A stretch of DNA of 9,995 nt from CAZVAP01 sp964625125 (GCA_964625125.1 CAZVAP010000029.1:1-9995); one strand, 5' to 3'. Shown: positions 1-8,024, counted from the stretch's first letter. Notes: generated by a model from the sequence alone, not told the origin. Translations and numbers: made by a program.

Positions 1-198
1 TTTTTCGAATCTACCTAATTTTTTGTTGAAATCATCTTTTTTACAAATTCCTGAAAAAAAACATATAACTTCAAACCAAAATCTCAAACTCCCCATTAAA
101 GAAGACGGCCTAATTTCTCTATTATTTTGCCAGGCATCTCAAGTCCACAAAGGAGTTATAGTTTCAAAAATAATATTAACTTCTTTAAATGACATCAT
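1..198 (-). CDS. cmr1: Cmr1-type RAMP protein (type III-B Cas7-like subunit), N-terminal 66 codons
   Basis: The N-terminal 66 residues are visible; the gene runs off the left edge. The sequence shows ETITPLWTG near residues 12-20 and REIRPSSLMGSLRFWFEV near residues 27-44. This is the Cmr1 pattern: a TPL(W/F)xG strand followed by an (L/I)RPxSLxGxLRFW helix, part of the first RRM-like fold of Cas7-family RAMPs. In type III-B complexes Cmr1 caps the end of the crRNA-guided backbone and contacts the 3' part of the crRNA. It starts 21 bases after the upstream ORF on the same strand, so the two are probably co-transcribed. Two ATGs in tandem (198 and 195) are possible starts and neither has a clear ribosome binding site. 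The glycine of LWTG is encoded by TGA. The fragment cannot exclude a III-C or other RAMP relative. Cas10 and the other cmr genes would be expected beyond the edge. Confidence 0.8.
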
Positions 199-219
199 AA
201 ATAAGAAAAAAATAAAAAA

Positions 220-1116
220 TTATTTTCCCACCCCATAATATTTGCCTACATATATAAATGAAGGCTTTAAAAACAATAACAAATCATCTTCAATTAAAAG
301 TTTATAATCACTATAAATTGCATTTTTAGCATTTTCATCTGATACCTGCTTAATTTGCATTTCATAATTTGTAAGCTCTTTATCAACCAATTTTAAGAAA
401 TTATATATTCCAAACAAGTTAAAAGTTTCTTTCAATGTAATATACTTTCTTTTAAATCAGTCTTTATATCCAGAAAATTTAAACTTATTATTTCAATAAT
501 AAGCTTCCTTTAATTTCCAAAAAATATATCAACCAACTGAAATAAAATTAACATAATTTGAAATATCTAAATTATCATCATCAATCTTCGATAAAAAGTA
601 ATAAATAACAAAGTACTTAATATGAATAAGCAGCATCTTTCTTACATTCAATTGAGAAATAACATTATCAGAGCAACTTATATGTTTTTTCACATATTTC
701 AAAAAATCATCAATATTAATTTCATCTTTTAGATTATTATAAATATCACAAACTAATGTGTTTATATAAAACCTATTTCTAAGTTTTTTTTCAATCTCTT
801 CTTCAGGAAGACCATCAAGTAAAGTATTTTCTATAAATGAAACAACTTTTGTTGAAAATCAACTTTTCTCATCAAAATCAGAAAACAATTTCCCTTGAAA
901 ATTAAAAATACCTTTTACTTTAAATCAAGACTGATTTAAAAAAGGCTTATAACACCAGTAATTTTCTTTTTGAAACCAATATCAATATTTAATAGCTAGA
1001 AAAACTTTCTTTTCAAAAATAGTATACTTTGAAGAAAAAAATAATCTACTCATATACTTTATTATATCACCTAAAGTCATTCAAAAATAATAGCAAATAA
1101 ACTTTTTATAAATCAT
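220..1116 (-). CDS. Unrecognised 298-residue protein between the CRISPR array and cmr1
   Basis: I do not recognise this protein. It reads through seven in-frame TGA (Gly) codons and ends in TAA. It is rich in Lys, Ile, Phe, Tyr and Asn and looks mostly helical (for example EEEIEKKLRNRFYINTL and VRKMLLIHIKYFVIYYFLSK). Four cysteines are scattered without a CxxC pair. I see no HD motif, GGDD, CARF-type nucleotide-binding signature, HEPN RxxxxH motif or signal peptide; the hydrophobic patch around LLIHIKYFVIYYFL is interrupted by charges. It lies 31 bases after the array and 21 bases before cmr1, all on one strand, so a type III accessory or complex-associated role is a fair guess from context only. 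Alternative in-frame starts are at 1080 and 1053. The last sits exactly where an extended -10 would place the transcript start, giving a 277-residue protein. The coding frame is well supported; the function is unknown. Confidence 0.8.
1061..1069 (-). promoter_or_regulatory. Candidate extended -10 promoter for the array-cmr1 intergenic ORF
   Basis: On the minus strand the bases read TGATATAAT, a perfect TATAAT preceded by a TGn extended -10. Seven bases separate it from the A of an in-frame ATG at 1053, so transcription could start on the start codon itself and give a leaderless message. No good -35 is visible, which is usual for extended -10 promoters. In AT-rich DNA a TATAAT can occur by chance, and the site lies inside the longest version of the ORF. 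Confidence 0.35.
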
Positions 1117-1147
1117 AACAAATAAAAAATAACTTTCAATACCAGAT

Positions 1148-1972
1148 ATTTCCAAACAAATATTGTTAAGCTAAAACTTCATTGTGGAACATAATAACAA
1201 GAATAATGGAGTTATTTCCAAACAAATATTGTTAAGCTAAAACATGTAAATATATATGTTAAAAGTATTTTAAATATATTTCCAAACAAATATTGTTAAG
1301 CTAAAACAATCCCTTTTAAAAAGAAAACAGCATTAAATATTATATTTCCAAACAAACATTGTTAAGCTAAAACGGTGATAAAAACAGAAATTAAGCCAAA
1401 AAAAGAGTATATTTCCAAACAAACATTGTTAAGCTAAAACAAAGGTGAGGTGGTTAGTAAGTTACAGGATAAAGTAAATTTCCAAACAAATATTGTTAAG
1501 CTAAAACCCAAACTCTTTTTGGCAATAAATTAACATCATACCATATTTCCAAACAAATATTGTTAAGCTAAAACATGAAAAACTCGGAGATATGTTAATT
1601 GGCTTATTACATTTCCAAACAAACTTTGTTAAGCTAAAACGTTATTTTATCACAGGTTTTGGTAAAAATATTCCTAATTTCCAAACAAATATTGTTAAGC
1701 TAAAACAAGATTAAAGATATTAAATTAAAATTTATAAGATGAAAATTTCCAAACAAATATTGTTAAGCTAAAACTTGTTTCATTTTTGTGTTATAGTCTA
1801 ATAATTGTCTTTATTTCCAAACAAATATTGTTAAGCTAAAACTTTATATGAGCTTCAATAAAATGTATTACTATATCCATTTCCAAACAAATATTGTTAA
1901 GCTAAAACCCTATACAGATTTTAAAATATTAAAAGAATTACTATTTCCAAACAAATATTGTTAAGCTAAAAC
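1148..1972 (-). CRISPR. CRISPR array, 13 repeats of 30 bases and 12 spacers
   Basis: Thirteen copies of a 30-base repeat are visible. In the likely crRNA sense (minus strand) the repeat begins GTTTTAGCTTAAC and ends TTTGTTTGGAAAT. Repeats start at plus positions 1148, 1214, 1278, 1344, 1411, 1478, 1545, 1611, 1677, 1745, 1813, 1879 and 1943. Spacers are 34-38 bases. The orientation is inferred from the GTTTTA...AAT form, like type I-B repeats such as those of Clostridioides difficile, and from the co-directional cas operon upstream. Position 1943-1972 is then the leader-proximal repeat. The repeat folds as AACAA-TAT-TTGTT, a 5-bp stem, leaving a 7-base 3' tail. A Cas6 cut at the base of the stem would give an 8-base handle TTGGAAAT. 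Three repeats differ (1344 and 1411 with loop TGT, 1611 with loop AGT), and only in the loop. The last repeat at the distal end is not degenerate. Confidence 0.98.
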
Positions 1973-2239
1973 CTCCAAAGAACCTATACTAAATCAATAC
2001 TAATATTATGCATATTTCTAATTTTTTCAAGATCTTTTCTACTTTTTCATAACATTTCTTTCCAACCTCCTAATTTTTCTGCTTTAGTATACCACAATAA
2101 CCTCCAAAAACCCTATTTATCCTAATTTCCTAATTTTACCTATTTATATGATTGGAAAACAGTTACCACCTATATTTTCTCTTTATTAGCCTTTTTATTT
2201 ATTATCTTTTATGTTAATTTCACTTAGAATGGAAACTTT
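1973..2239 (-). promoter_or_regulatory. CRISPR leader region between cas5 and the first repeat
   Basis: This 267-base AT-rich stretch sits between the cas5 stop and the leader-proximal repeat, where a type I leader belongs if the array is read on the minus strand. A possible -35 TTGAAA (2025-2030) is followed by weak -10 candidates (CATAAT at 2005-2010 after 14 bases, ATATTA at 2001-2006 after 18). None is convincing. A GGAGG at 2066-2070 precedes a short reading frame, listed separately. I see no hairpin terminator between cas5 and the array, so read-through from the cas operon into the array is possible. Confidence 0.5.
1984..2112 (-). other. Short open frame inside the leader (42 codons; 23 codons from ATG)
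   Basis: In code 25 this frame is open from an upstream TAG at 2113-2115 to a TAG at 1984-1986, with one in-frame TGA. It contains a coherent charged peptide (WYTKAEKLGGWKEMLGKSRK then DLEKIRNMHNISIDLV). An ATG at 2055 lies 10 bases after a GGAGG (2066-2070), the best Shine-Dalgarno match in the neighbourhood, and would give a 23-residue product ending 11 bases before the first repeat. It may be a chance frame in the leader, a tiny gene, or the tail of a decayed gene. It is too short to assign. Confidence 0.25.
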
Positions 2240-2932
2240 TTACATCCATACATCAATTTCTTTGTCAAACTCAACTATTCAACCATAAAAATCAACAAAA
2301 TATAAATTACTTTCAGACCTTCTTTTAGACCTTCTTTTTTTATCCAAAAGATTAGCTTGTCTCCATTTTACATTCCAATACTTATTTATTATCCTAACTT
2401 GAGGATAATGAAAAAAAATTCAATCATATGGGAAAAAATTAACTATCCTAATAGGATAATCTAGAAACAATATTTTATCCATTTTCTTTAATTTTTTTCT
2501 TTCAAAATTCTTAACATCAATATGCAATATATTCACTATTTCATCATCCATTCCTAAAGAAGGAGTTCTTTTGGGAAATTTAATCCCATTATAAAATTTA
2601 TCTATTAAATCTCTTTTTCAAATAATCTCTATTTCATAAATTGAATTAAAAAGTTTTTCTCTTCTTATAATACTACCATCTTTATGCTTTAGGTCCTTTA
2701 TATGCCACAAATCCTTAATAAATCATCAAATTTTTAATATTTTAATCTGGACATAAAGTTCTTCTTCATTACTAAGTTCATAATAAAACCTTTCTGACTC
2801 TCAACAAACATTAGTAAGAAATCCTAAAATATTCCATTTTGTAGGACATAAATATGTTCTATGGTAAGTTTTAAAATCTATTTGTTTAAAAGAATTAATA
2901 AGACCAACTACTTTAAAAGTTAACCCAAACAT
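2240..2932 (-). CDS. cas5: Cas5, type I Cascade RAMP subunit
   Basis: This 230-residue protein has the Cas5 N-terminal layout. A first strand LTFKVVGLINSF (residues 4-15) is followed by TYLCPTKWNILGFLTNVCG (26-44), matching the Cas5 pattern of a Tyr/Pro-rich loop then a PT..x(I/L)LGxLxxxxG helix. A KRTPSLGMDDEI stretch (121-132) resembles the PxLGxxE segment of the family. A basic patch KKRRSKRRSES (198-208) could contact RNA. In type I complexes Cas5 binds the 5' handle of the crRNA and anchors the large subunit. Cas5 is catalytically active only in type I-C, and a separate Cas6 exists here. It follows cas7 after 23 bases and is the last gene of the operon before the leader. Six glycines are TGA. 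The length is normal for Cas5. Confidence 0.83.
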
Positions 2933-2955
2933 TATAATCTAAGTCAAAGTAAAAT

Positions 2956-3885
2956 TTAAAATTTTGAAAAGCCTAATTTTTCCAATTCATCTATAATTAC
3001 ACTTTCATTTGGAAAAATTCCTTTCTTTATGATATAACTTCCATTCTTAATTCAATTTTCTTTTAATACATCTATTATTTCATTTATGTTTAAATTTCAC
3101 TTTCTATCTACTTTCACTATGTTTAAAAGGAAAGGATTTCCATACTTTTGATTAATAATCAATGCAAAAACAGGAGAAATATCTTCAAGATTTCTAGATT
3201 GAACTGCACCTCAAGTTAAATTTTTTATTGCTTCCAGTAAATCTTGTATTCTTTCTTTTCTTTCAGTTTCATCCAAAAGTTCATATTTATCATAACTATA
3301 TTCATCCTCCCATACTCATACTAAACTCTCATTTATAATAATATTTCATCTCATAAAATTATTTGAATCTATCTCTACATTAACAATATTTCAAGACTTA
3401 TTCTCTCAAAATTCAACTAATTGTTTTCTAGTAAGAAAATCTGTTTCTCATTTCCAAGGAAAAATACTAATTAAAGGTGAAACCTTCACAGGTGACCACC
3501 TTCTTTGTCAATTTGGAAACATAAATCAAAATAAATCCAAATCTATATATTTTTTAAAGACTTTTTTAGCTACATTAATAAACTCATTAAAATCTCATCA
3601 TTTTGATTTTTTACTAATTTGATTATCAAACCACTTCTTTATTTCCTCATCATTTTCATCTTTTAAATAATAAGGATTTCAATCTTTATCTACTGAAGTA
3701 ATTTTTTTACCACCCAATTTTAAAGTTTCTTTTAAATATCTTCTTAAAGCTTGACCAGAAACATAAGCATATTCATCTCAATTATAATCAGATATTTTTT
3801 TAATTGAAGTTATATTTCAAGCTCACTCTCATCCATTTAAATGAGCTAAATTAACTTTTATAATATAAGCTACTTGTTTAAACAT
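2956..3885 (-). CDS. cas7: Cas7, type I Cascade backbone (DevR/Csh2/Cst2-like)
   Basis: This 309-residue protein matches the Cas7 backbone of type I-A/I-B systems. HLNGGEGAGNITSIKKI (residues 15-31) corresponds to the family opening (a 'N.GE..N..S.kk' segment). EYAYVSGQALRRYLKETL (38-55) is the hallmark YxSGQAxRR helix. GFMFPNGQRRWSPVKVSPL (120-138) matches the segment before the thumb, where RRxSPVxVSP is typical. GGAVQSRNLEDISPVFALII (225-244) fits the C-terminal core. Cas7 forms the helical filament that wraps the crRNA spacer. Seventeen glycines are TGA, several inside these motifs, so the standard code would destroy it. It sits 24 bases after cas8 and 23 before cas5. Subtype I-B is favoured from gene order; the exact Cas7 subfamily is not settled by eye. 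Confidence 0.92.
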
Positions 3886-3909
3886 TTTAACTTTTATTAA
3901 AATATAAAA

Positions 3910-5631
3910 CTAAGAAATACTTCTCAAAACTCTTAAATACTTTTGAATTGTATAAATAGTCAAATATGATTTTAAATCTTCAAAGCTAGTATCATTCAAA
4001 AGCTTTATTAACTCCTCTATTGATTCATAAGTTCCCTTCATTTGTTTTTCTGGCTCCTTTAAGAGCATAAACATAACCTGCGACAACCAATCCAAAAGCT
4101 GACTTTTATTTTTAACATTCCTTAATCTAAATAAAATATCCTCTCCTCCTTTTTCTGATTTTGCTAAGAAATAACCTATTTTATCTCAAGCATCCTTACA
4201 AGCATTACTAATCAAAGTATCATTTCAAATCATTTTTAAAAACTTACAATATAAATAATTAAAACTATCTGGCAAAATTTTTCTTTGTGATTTATCTAAA
4301 GACAAATTTTTATTCTGTAAATCTGCAATACTTCTATGAAAAGGTTTAAGTCCCAATAAGCAACTACCAATTCTTTTAAATTCTGGCATATTATCTGTTT
4401 TTCAATAAAAACTTCTTACTACATTATAAATAAAGCTTATCAATTCCTTAAAAGCCGAATCTTTCTTTATATCCCATATGTCAAATAATCTAAATAATAA
4501 ATTAATTTTATTAAAAAACAACAATGTATCTTTCATATCCCCGGATTTATAAATCAACACAGAAGGATTATTGAACAAGAATTTTTCTCTTTTCGAAGTA
4601 TCATCTAGTAAAATGTAAATAAAAACTAATATTTTTAATAATTGAAAATATTCCTCATTTGGAAAAATATATCAAGACAAATTAAAGTTACTATTATCAT
4701 TAGCTATATCTGGGATGTTTAATATATTTTTTATTGCAAATAATCTTACCAAATCAGGTGCATATATGTAAAAAAAATAATTTCCACCAAAATATCTTTG
4801 ACCTTTTTGTCCCAACTGCCAAATAAGTAAATCAATTTTTGAAATAGACTTATCATTAACCAGCAAATCTTCAAATTTATCTTGTCAGTCTTCAAAAGGA
4901 TTAACTTTGCTATTAAATATAAGCTTATCCTTATCCACTAAATAACTTATATAAGAATCAATAAATTCTTCCAATGTAAAATCCCTTAAAATTTTTTCTA
5001 CATATACTTTTTTTCATTTTTCTAACTCTATTTCTAATCCTCACTTTTTAGGTTTATTAAATTTTAATCAAGTTTTATCTATCTCTTTAAATTCTTTTGA
5101 TTTACTCCAAAATAATTTTTTCTGATCTTCAGTTAAACTATCATAAAAGTTTTTTATATAACTTTCCAGATCTAATATTTTTTCAAAAGGAACTAAAAAC
5201 TTTTCCTTTGAATGTTTAATATCATTTCAACTTCAGCCACCCCTAATATTAACCTTAGAAACAAATTCAAAATTACCACTTTCAAGATTGAGCCTAAATT
5301 CATTGTTTGACGTAAAATATATAATTCATGAATTTAAGAGAAGATACTTAAAAATATCTTTAAGAAAATCTTGCAATAATTTTTCAGAAGCAGCCTCTAT
5401 CTCTAATTTAAAAGGATATAGTTTTAAATCAATATATTCATTATCATACTTTACTCACCAATGAATTAAATCTAGATCTTTTTTATAAAAAGATATCTCT
5501 TTGAATTTCTGGAGTATGGAAGATTGAATATTTCATTTTCATTTATCTTGGAAAATCCTATAAAGATAAATAAGTATATTAACTAATCCATTGTCATAAA
5601 AATAGGATTTAATTACAAAATTAAAAAGCAT
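3910..5631 (-). CDS. cas8: Cas8-type large subunit of a type I-B-like Cascade
   Basis: This 573-residue protein occupies the large-subunit slot between cas6 and cas7. The N-terminus (SYFYDNGLVNILIYLYRIF, about 9-27) resembles the opening of Cst1/Cas8-type proteins, where a (D/N)xG motif precedes a helix. The C-terminal ~108 residues are helical, with NACKDAGDKIGYFLAK, DILFRLRNVKNKSQLLDWLS and a final IQKYLRVLRSIS. This fits the fused small-subunit-like domain of Cas8b, and no separate cas11 gene is seen. Cas8 recognises the PAM and recruits Cas3. There is no HD or GGDD motif, so it is not Cas10. It has only three cysteines and none in a CxxC pair, so the zinc finger of classic Cst1 proteins is absent. 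Fourteen TGA glycines occur in frame. It starts 11 bases after the cas6 stop. Assignment rests mainly on position, size and weak motifs. Confidence 0.75.
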
Positions 5632-5642
5632 TATTAATAAAA

Positions 5643-6491
5643 TTACATCATAAAACCAAATCAAGCTGTAGTTTTTTCTCAAAATCCCATAAGACTTATA
5701 GTTTTTAAAATTTTAAAAATATCGATTGTATCATCATTTTTATTAGTCACTTTAAAATCCCATACACTTCCTGCTATTTTTCAACCTTTATAAGGCACCA
5801 AAGCACCACGTTTAAATTTATAGCCATCAAAGAAATTTACATTTTCTATAAAATTATCAAAATTTTCTTTATCTTTAAAAAGATTTAACAAGTTTTTTTC
5901 CCAATCCTCAAGGTTATTAAATAAAAAACGAATTTGGGGAGATAATTCTTCTAAAGATATTCTACCTCAAATTAAAGATTCTAAAAATACAATATATTTC
6001 TTAATTATATTTTTATGAAACTGTCTTACAAAAACTTTAAATCACATATTTTTATTCCAATAAAGAGGTACATCTTTTTTTAAAGTAAATTTAATATTAT
6101 ATTTATAAGCAATTTCCCTATTTAATGACAATACAATAGGTGTAATTCATTTTAAGATCTTTCCTTCACAGGGTAAAATATCTTCTACAAAAAAAGCTTT
6201 TTTAATAAAAATTATGTTTTTATGGTTAAAATCTACTTTTTTTAATTCCATCAGCTTTAAACCTATCTGTTTCAAAATAGCATCAGATACTGATTTAACT
6301 TTAATTTCATAGATTTTATCATTTCTGTAAAAACTTCCTTTTTCATAAGGATAAATATTGGAAAAAGTAAATAATCATATTTCAAATCAATGATATTTAT
6401 CATCAATCAGCCTGTGAAATATTCATTGTAAAATATGCTGATCATAATTCCAATTTTGAGGATTTTCAAAAGAAATTTTTAAAACTAGCAT
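5643..6491 (-). CDS. cas6: Cas6, CRISPR repeat endoribonuclease
   Basis: This 282-residue protein has the Cas6 architecture. An N-terminal HILQGIFHRLIDDKYHGFEI (residues 19-38) is followed by FTFSNI (41-46), the usual 'L...I...L......H......F.FS.L' pattern, with H34 placed like the catalytic histidine of archaeal Cas6. The C-terminus carries the glycine-rich loop LMGFGEKTTAGFGFMM (267-282), the family's most conserved signature. Two of its glycines are encoded by TGA. Cas6 cuts pre-crRNA at the base of the repeat hairpin; here that would leave an 8-base 5' handle. It is the first gene of the cas6-cas8-cas7-cas5 operon, the classic I-B order, starting about 60 bases after a strong terminator. 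A weak promoter is possible just upstream. It may also supply crRNAs to the neighbouring type III complex. Confidence 0.92.
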
Positions 6492-6506
6492 AATCTTAAA
6501 TTACAG

Positions 6507-6517
6507 ATTAAATCATA
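6507..6517 (-). promoter_or_regulatory. Candidate -10 region for the cas operon
   Basis: The minus strand reads TATGATTTAAT, offering TATGAT (6512-6517) or an extended TGA-TTTAAT (6507-6515) as a -10. The transcript would start about 10 bases before the cas6 ATG. No -35 at good spacing is seen (TTGAAA occurs 26 bases upstream, too far). The position just after a terminator and just before the first cas gene supports a promoter here. Confidence 0.35.
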
Positions 6518-6550
6518 CCTAATTGTTAGTTTTTATTTTTATTTTTCAAT

Positions 6551-6574
6551 AAAAAAAAGAGCATATTTGCTCTT
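6551..6574 (-). terminator. Strong intrinsic terminator after proS and the gene remnant
   Basis: On the minus strand AAGAGCA and TGCTCTT form a perfect 7-bp stem with a 4-base AATA loop. The stem's closing TT runs straight into six more T residues, so a classic Rho-independent terminator is seen. It separates the housekeeping transcription unit (proS and the remnant) from the CRISPR-Cas operon that starts about 60 bases further on. Confidence 0.85.
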
Positions 6575-6598
6575 CAAAAGAACTAACTATAAATCCTA

Positions 6599-6771
6599 TT
6601 ACTCACAATAAGCAACCATATTTACACTTCCATCACTCCAATTTCCTATTTGTTTAATTTTTCCATATCTTTATTAGTTGCTGAATAGCCATTTTTCTTC
6701 CAATATTCCACTAAATGATAACTAACACAACTTTTAGTAAAAACTCATTTCTTTTGGTCACTAATTGCCTT
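6599..6771 (-). pseudogene. Frameshifted C-terminal gene remnant, possibly pilin-like
   Basis: No intact gene lies here, but two overlapping frames read coherently in code 25. The first runs from after a TAG at 6772-6774 to a TAG at 6646-6648 (KAISDQKKGVFTKSCVSYHL, then VEYWKKNGYSATNKDMEK). The second continues as IKQIGNWSDGSVNMVAYCE and stops at TAA 6599-6601. Adding one A to the A-run at 6658-6662 joins them into DMEKIKQIGNWSD, about 57 residues in all. There is no start codon, so the 5' part is lost. Two cysteines, one near the start of the fragment and one near the C-terminus (AYCE), recall the disulfide-closed C-terminal region of type IV pilin-like proteins. That is a guess. The strong terminator just downstream may have been this gene's own. 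Confidence 0.5.
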
Positions 6772-6803
6772 CTAAACTAATTATAAGTTATTCAGTAAAA
6801 CAT

Positions 6804-8024
6804 CTACAAACTTACTATTTTTCCTTCTTTTTCTCAAAGTTTTCTTAGCTCATATCATCATTGTTCCAAAGTTTTATCTGAAACTATTATAATATTTGGA
6901 ATTCACATTAACTCAGCATCTTTAATTTTTACTCCAAATCCATATTTTTTACCTTGTCTATCATCCAAAATAACTTCTTTACCTTCAGATTCTAGTTTTC
7001 TAGCTAAAGTTTCTGCTTTTTCTAAATTATCACCTAAAACTATTATATAATAATCAGCTGGAGAAACTGATTCTGGCCAATATATTTTTCAATCTTTTGT
7101 AAAGTATTCTGCTATAACTCCCATAAGTCTTGAAACTCCTATACCATAACAACCCATTATTAAAGTTTTCTCTTTTCAGTTTTCATCCAAAACTTTCAAA
7201 TCAAATGGAGCTGAATATTTTGTTTCTAATGGGAAAATATTTCCTACTTCTGAAGCCTTTTCTACTCTAGCTTTAGTATATCCACATTTAATACATTTAA
7301 ATCCATCTTCTGGAACTATTTCCTTATTATGAGCTGTTCAACACTTTTCACATATATAAATAGTATCCTCTCAAATTGGTAATAAAGTTTGAAATTCGTG
7401 TGAATACTTATCTGTAAAAGTTCCTCAATCTGCATATGTTAAATAAGTATCTTTACCAATTCCCAATCTATCAAATATTTTTTTATAAGCTTCAATTACT
7501 TGCTCATAAAATTTTTCAAAATCTTCTTCTGTTAAATGAAAAGAATATGCATCTTTCATTAAAAACTCTCTACCTCTTAATAATCAGCTTTTAGCTCTTT
7601 TTTCATTTCTATATTTTGTTTGAATTTGATAAACACAAACTGGTAAATCCTTGTAAGAATTAATAAATTGTTTCATTAAAGGAACAACTATTTCTTCGTG
7701 TGTAGGGTTTAACCTATAAAATTTATTGTCATAAGTAGGCAATTTAAAATACTCTTCAATATCCCATCTTCAAGTAGTTTCCCAGATTTCTCTTGGACTA
7801 ATTCAAGGCATCAAAATTTCATAAGCACCAAGATTATTCATTTCCTGTCTAATAATGTTTTCAATTTTTTTCAAAACTTTCAATCACAAAGTTGTATAAG
7901 TATAAACTCCAGCCATTAGCTGTCTTATAAATCCAGCCTGCAATAATAAAGAAGTTGAAACATTATCTGAAGCTTTAGGAGCAACTTTTTCTGGTTTAAA
8001 AGGAAATTTACTAAGTCTTATCAT
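6804..8024 (-). CDS. proS: Prolyl-tRNA synthetase, short form without editing insertion
   Basis: Class II synthetase that charges tRNA-Pro in the cytoplasm. The 406-residue protein shows THEE (108-111), motif 2 around YRNEKRAKSGLLRGREFLM (138-156) and motif 3 GCYGIGVSRLMG (291-302). The anticodon-binding domain begins near 322 (PADYYIIVLGDNLEKAETLA, then KYGFGVKIKDAELMGIPN). Typical bacterial ProRS is about 570 residues with a ~180-residue editing insertion between motifs 2 and 3. Here that is replaced by a compact CEKC...CIKC zinc-ribbon-like segment (cysteines 225, 228, 244, 247), so trans- or no editing of Ala-tRNA-Pro is implied. Thirteen glycines are TGA, including invariant ones, which makes this the best evidence for code 25. 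The start ATG gives the family's usual N-terminus (MIRLSKF) but has no Shine-Dalgarno. A possible promoter lies upstream. Confidence 0.98.

Noticed and set aside
23..238. Plus-strand open frame of 71 codons
   Set aside because: It lies opposite the cmr1 start and the unknown ORF's 3' end; the minus-strand frames carry conserved motifs, so this is an antisense shadow.
220..1116. The unknown ORF as Cas1, Cas2, Cas3 or a CARF protein
   Set aside because: No matching catalytic or nucleotide-binding motifs are seen and its size fits none of them; left unassigned.
1148..1972. Array belonging to a type V or VI (Cas12/Cas13) system
   Set aside because: No large single effector gene is nearby, the repeat lacks the Cas12a-type TCTAC..GTAGA stem, and a cas6-cas8-cas7-cas5 operon sits upstream on the same strand.
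3910..5631. The large cas gene as Cas10
   Set aside because: No HD motif or GGDD palm motif is present, and the gene order cas6-X-cas7-cas5 fits a Cas8.
6804..8024. UGA as tryptophan (mycoplasma-type code 4)
   Set aside because: Trp at SGLLRG, ETTGRW and CGTAHN would break invariant ProRS positions, and TGG codons already supply Trp where it is expected.
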